DNA of 6,099 bases, taken from positions 1 through 6,099 of the forward strand of contig JBHLQS010000172.1 in the NCBI GenBank assembly GCA_048883405.1. Direction: 5' to 3'. Made by a program: the position numbers and the translations under genes. The notes beneath the pieces were generated by a model, which saw only the letters and a program-made list of their open reading frames with translations, did not search any database and was not told the DNA's origin. Numbering within the stretch: the stretch's first letter is position 1; the number at the start of each line of letters is the position of its first letter. Positions 5,217 to 6,099 of the stretch are shown here, piece after piece. This stretch comes from SMTZ1-83 sp048883405. GTDB taxonomy: Archaea > Asgardarchaeota > Thorarchaeia > Thorarchaeales > Thorarchaeaceae.

Positions 5217-5999
5217 ATGGGTGAAGAGTGCGAAGCCAAGATACTAGGGTCTCCAGACGCTCAGGTTGTACAGACCGAGCTCAAGCTTTCAATGAAATCC
5301 CCTCTTCTGGTCTGCTGCTTTCCATCCGCAGGAGTCATTGGGACAATTGCGGCTAACACGATGATTGAGCAGTTCAAAATGGTAGAGGTTGCCCATGTCA
5401 GGTCCAAATACATGCCATCAGCCGCAGTCTTTCTCGATGGCAGACTAAGGCATCCTTTTCGGATTTATGCAAGTGAGAAGAAGAATCTCATTGTTGTCAC
5501 TGCGGAACTTCCTGTGGCCGAGGAGGGAATGTATGTGGTGAGCTCAGCCCTCTTGGACTGGGCAACAACGATGGGAGTCAAAGAAACTGTGATCTTAGAC
5601 GGCATTCCAGTGCAGGGTATTCCAACTAATAGAAAGGTGCTCTTTGCTGCTGAAGAGGAGAAGATTGCCGAGCTTGAGGAAGATGAAGAGATGGAGATAC
5701 TCCAGAAAGGCATCATAACCGGAATAGCTGGCTCCATCCTTTCAGAAACACTATGCCGTGATTTGGTGGGCTTTGCATTATTGACTCCCGCAATACCTAT
5801 GATGCCAGATCCAGAGGGTGCGGTCCAAGTTCTGAAAGCACTCAATAGACTCTACGACGTGGGAGTGGAAGTTTCGGAACTAGAGGATAGTGCTGAGCAG
5901 ATACGTAAGAAGATGGAAGAGGTTGCCCAGCAGGTAGATGGCATCAGAAGACAACAGCCAGGCCCGTCAAGAGGCGGGTATGAAAGGATGTATGCATAA
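5217..5999 (+). CDS. PAC2-family proteasome assembly chaperone homologue with C-terminal HbYX motif
   Basis: 260 residues from the ATG at 5217, or 264 from a GTG at 5205. The PAC2 family includes eukaryotic proteasome assembly chaperones and the archaeal PbaA/PbaB proteins. Family features are the glycine-containing first strand-turn-helix (LLVCCFPSAGVIGTIAANTM), YMPSAAVFLDGRLRHPFRIY, LIVVTAELPV, and VILDGIPVQG preceding a Glu-rich helix. The region after that (GIAGSIL, then LLTPAIPMMPDPEGA with following helix) also fits. A charged helix, probably coiled coil, covers about 216-244, then a flexible Gly/Pro/Arg-rich linker. The last three residues, Met-Tyr-Ala, are hydrophobic-Tyr-any, the HbYX pattern by which proteasome activators insert into alpha-ring pockets. 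That fits a 20S-binding assembly factor or ATP-independent activator, as reported for Pyrococcus PbaB. Cytoplasmic, with no membrane span. Confidence 0.92.
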   Translation: MGEECEAKILGSPDAQVVQTELKLSMKSPLLVCCFPSAGVIGTIAANTMIEQFKMVEVAHVRSKYMPSAAVFLDGRLRHPFRIYASEKKNLIVVTAELPVAEEGMYVVSSALLDWATTMGVKETVILDGIPVQGIPTNRKVLFAAEEEKIAELEEDEEMEILQKGIITGIAGSILSETLCRDLVGFALLTPAIPMMPDPEGAVQVLKALNRLYDVGVEVSELEDSAEQIRKKMEEVAQQVDGIRRQQPGPSRGGYERMYA

Positions 6000-6003
6000 G
6001 GCT

Positions 6004-6099
6004 TCATTTGTCAGTGCAGGTATCGTACGCCTCTTTGGCACCTTCGGCATTCCGAGTGCCAATCTTGCCAGGCCAGTTATCACAGATGACCTTCTGTAT
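6004..6099 (-). CDS. C-terminal fragment of an unidentified protein (5' end outside the window)
   Basis: On the minus strand a frame stays open from the window edge to a TGA at 6004-6006, giving 31 residues. The fragment mixes Lys, Gly, Ala, Asp and Glu, with two cysteines (CDNWPGKIGT near its beginning and TCTDK at its end). This looks like the end of a soluble protein. A second frame on this strand is also open over this short length, so the call rests on composition and on the fit with the PAC2 stop four bases away, a convergent arrangement seen elsewhere in this window. Function cannot be assigned. Confidence 0.45.
   Translation of the reverse strand: MQKVICDNWPGKIGTRNAEGAKEAYDTCTDK

Noticed and set aside
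5465..5845. Minus-strand open frame of 126 codons inside the PAC2 gene
   Set aside because: Low-complexity Ser-rich product antisense to a well-supported PAC2 gene; the Ser run is the complement of its Glu-rich helix.

Overview
The window reads as ordinary chromosomal DNA from an archaeon. The evidence is TATA-like elements about 25-45 bases upstream of several starts, few Shine-Dalgarno sites (the clearest is GGTGAT before the glutamine synthetase), a T-tract terminator, non-ATG start options, and a PAC2-family proteasome chaperone. Moderate GC content and small Cys-rich membrane proteins would fit an Asgard/Thorarchaeota-like lineage, but that placement is inference. I see no mobile element, CRISPR array, tRNA or rRNA.

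Left third (1-1305), all on the minus strand: small membrane proteins. A 39-codon single-span membrane ORF (41-160) has its own AT-rich promoter (190-203) and a hairpin/T-tract terminator at the window edge. Next is a 116-residue protein (383-733) with an N-terminal TRASH-like four-cysteine zinc motif and two membrane spans. Third is a 92-residue two-span protein (943-1221) with a TTG start, perhaps a relative that has lost its metal-binding end.

Middle (1306-3909): a DUF72/YecE-family TIM-barrel protein (minus) diverges from an unrecognised 103-residue soluble protein (plus). A type I glutamine synthetase (plus) follows with its own TATA box and Shine-Dalgarno site. The synthetase keeps its metal, ammonia and most glutamate ligands, but the usual Asn of the 'NGSGMH' loop is Ala.

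Right third (3906-6099): a class I PLP aminotransferase (minus) converges on the synthetase so tightly that one palindromic CTAG supplies both stop codons. Divergent from the aminotransferase is a PAC2-family protein (plus) whose last three residues, Met-Tyr-Ala, form a HbYX motif, the tail used to dock onto 20S proteasome alpha rings. Four bases past its stop is the C-terminal end of another minus-strand ORF that runs off the window.

Glutamine synthetase and the aminotransferase both handle amino-nitrogen around glutamate, but they are convergent and not an operon. Most genes here appear to be separate transcription units. The best candidates for undescribed biology are the small membrane proteins at the left end and the HbYX-tailed PAC2 protein.
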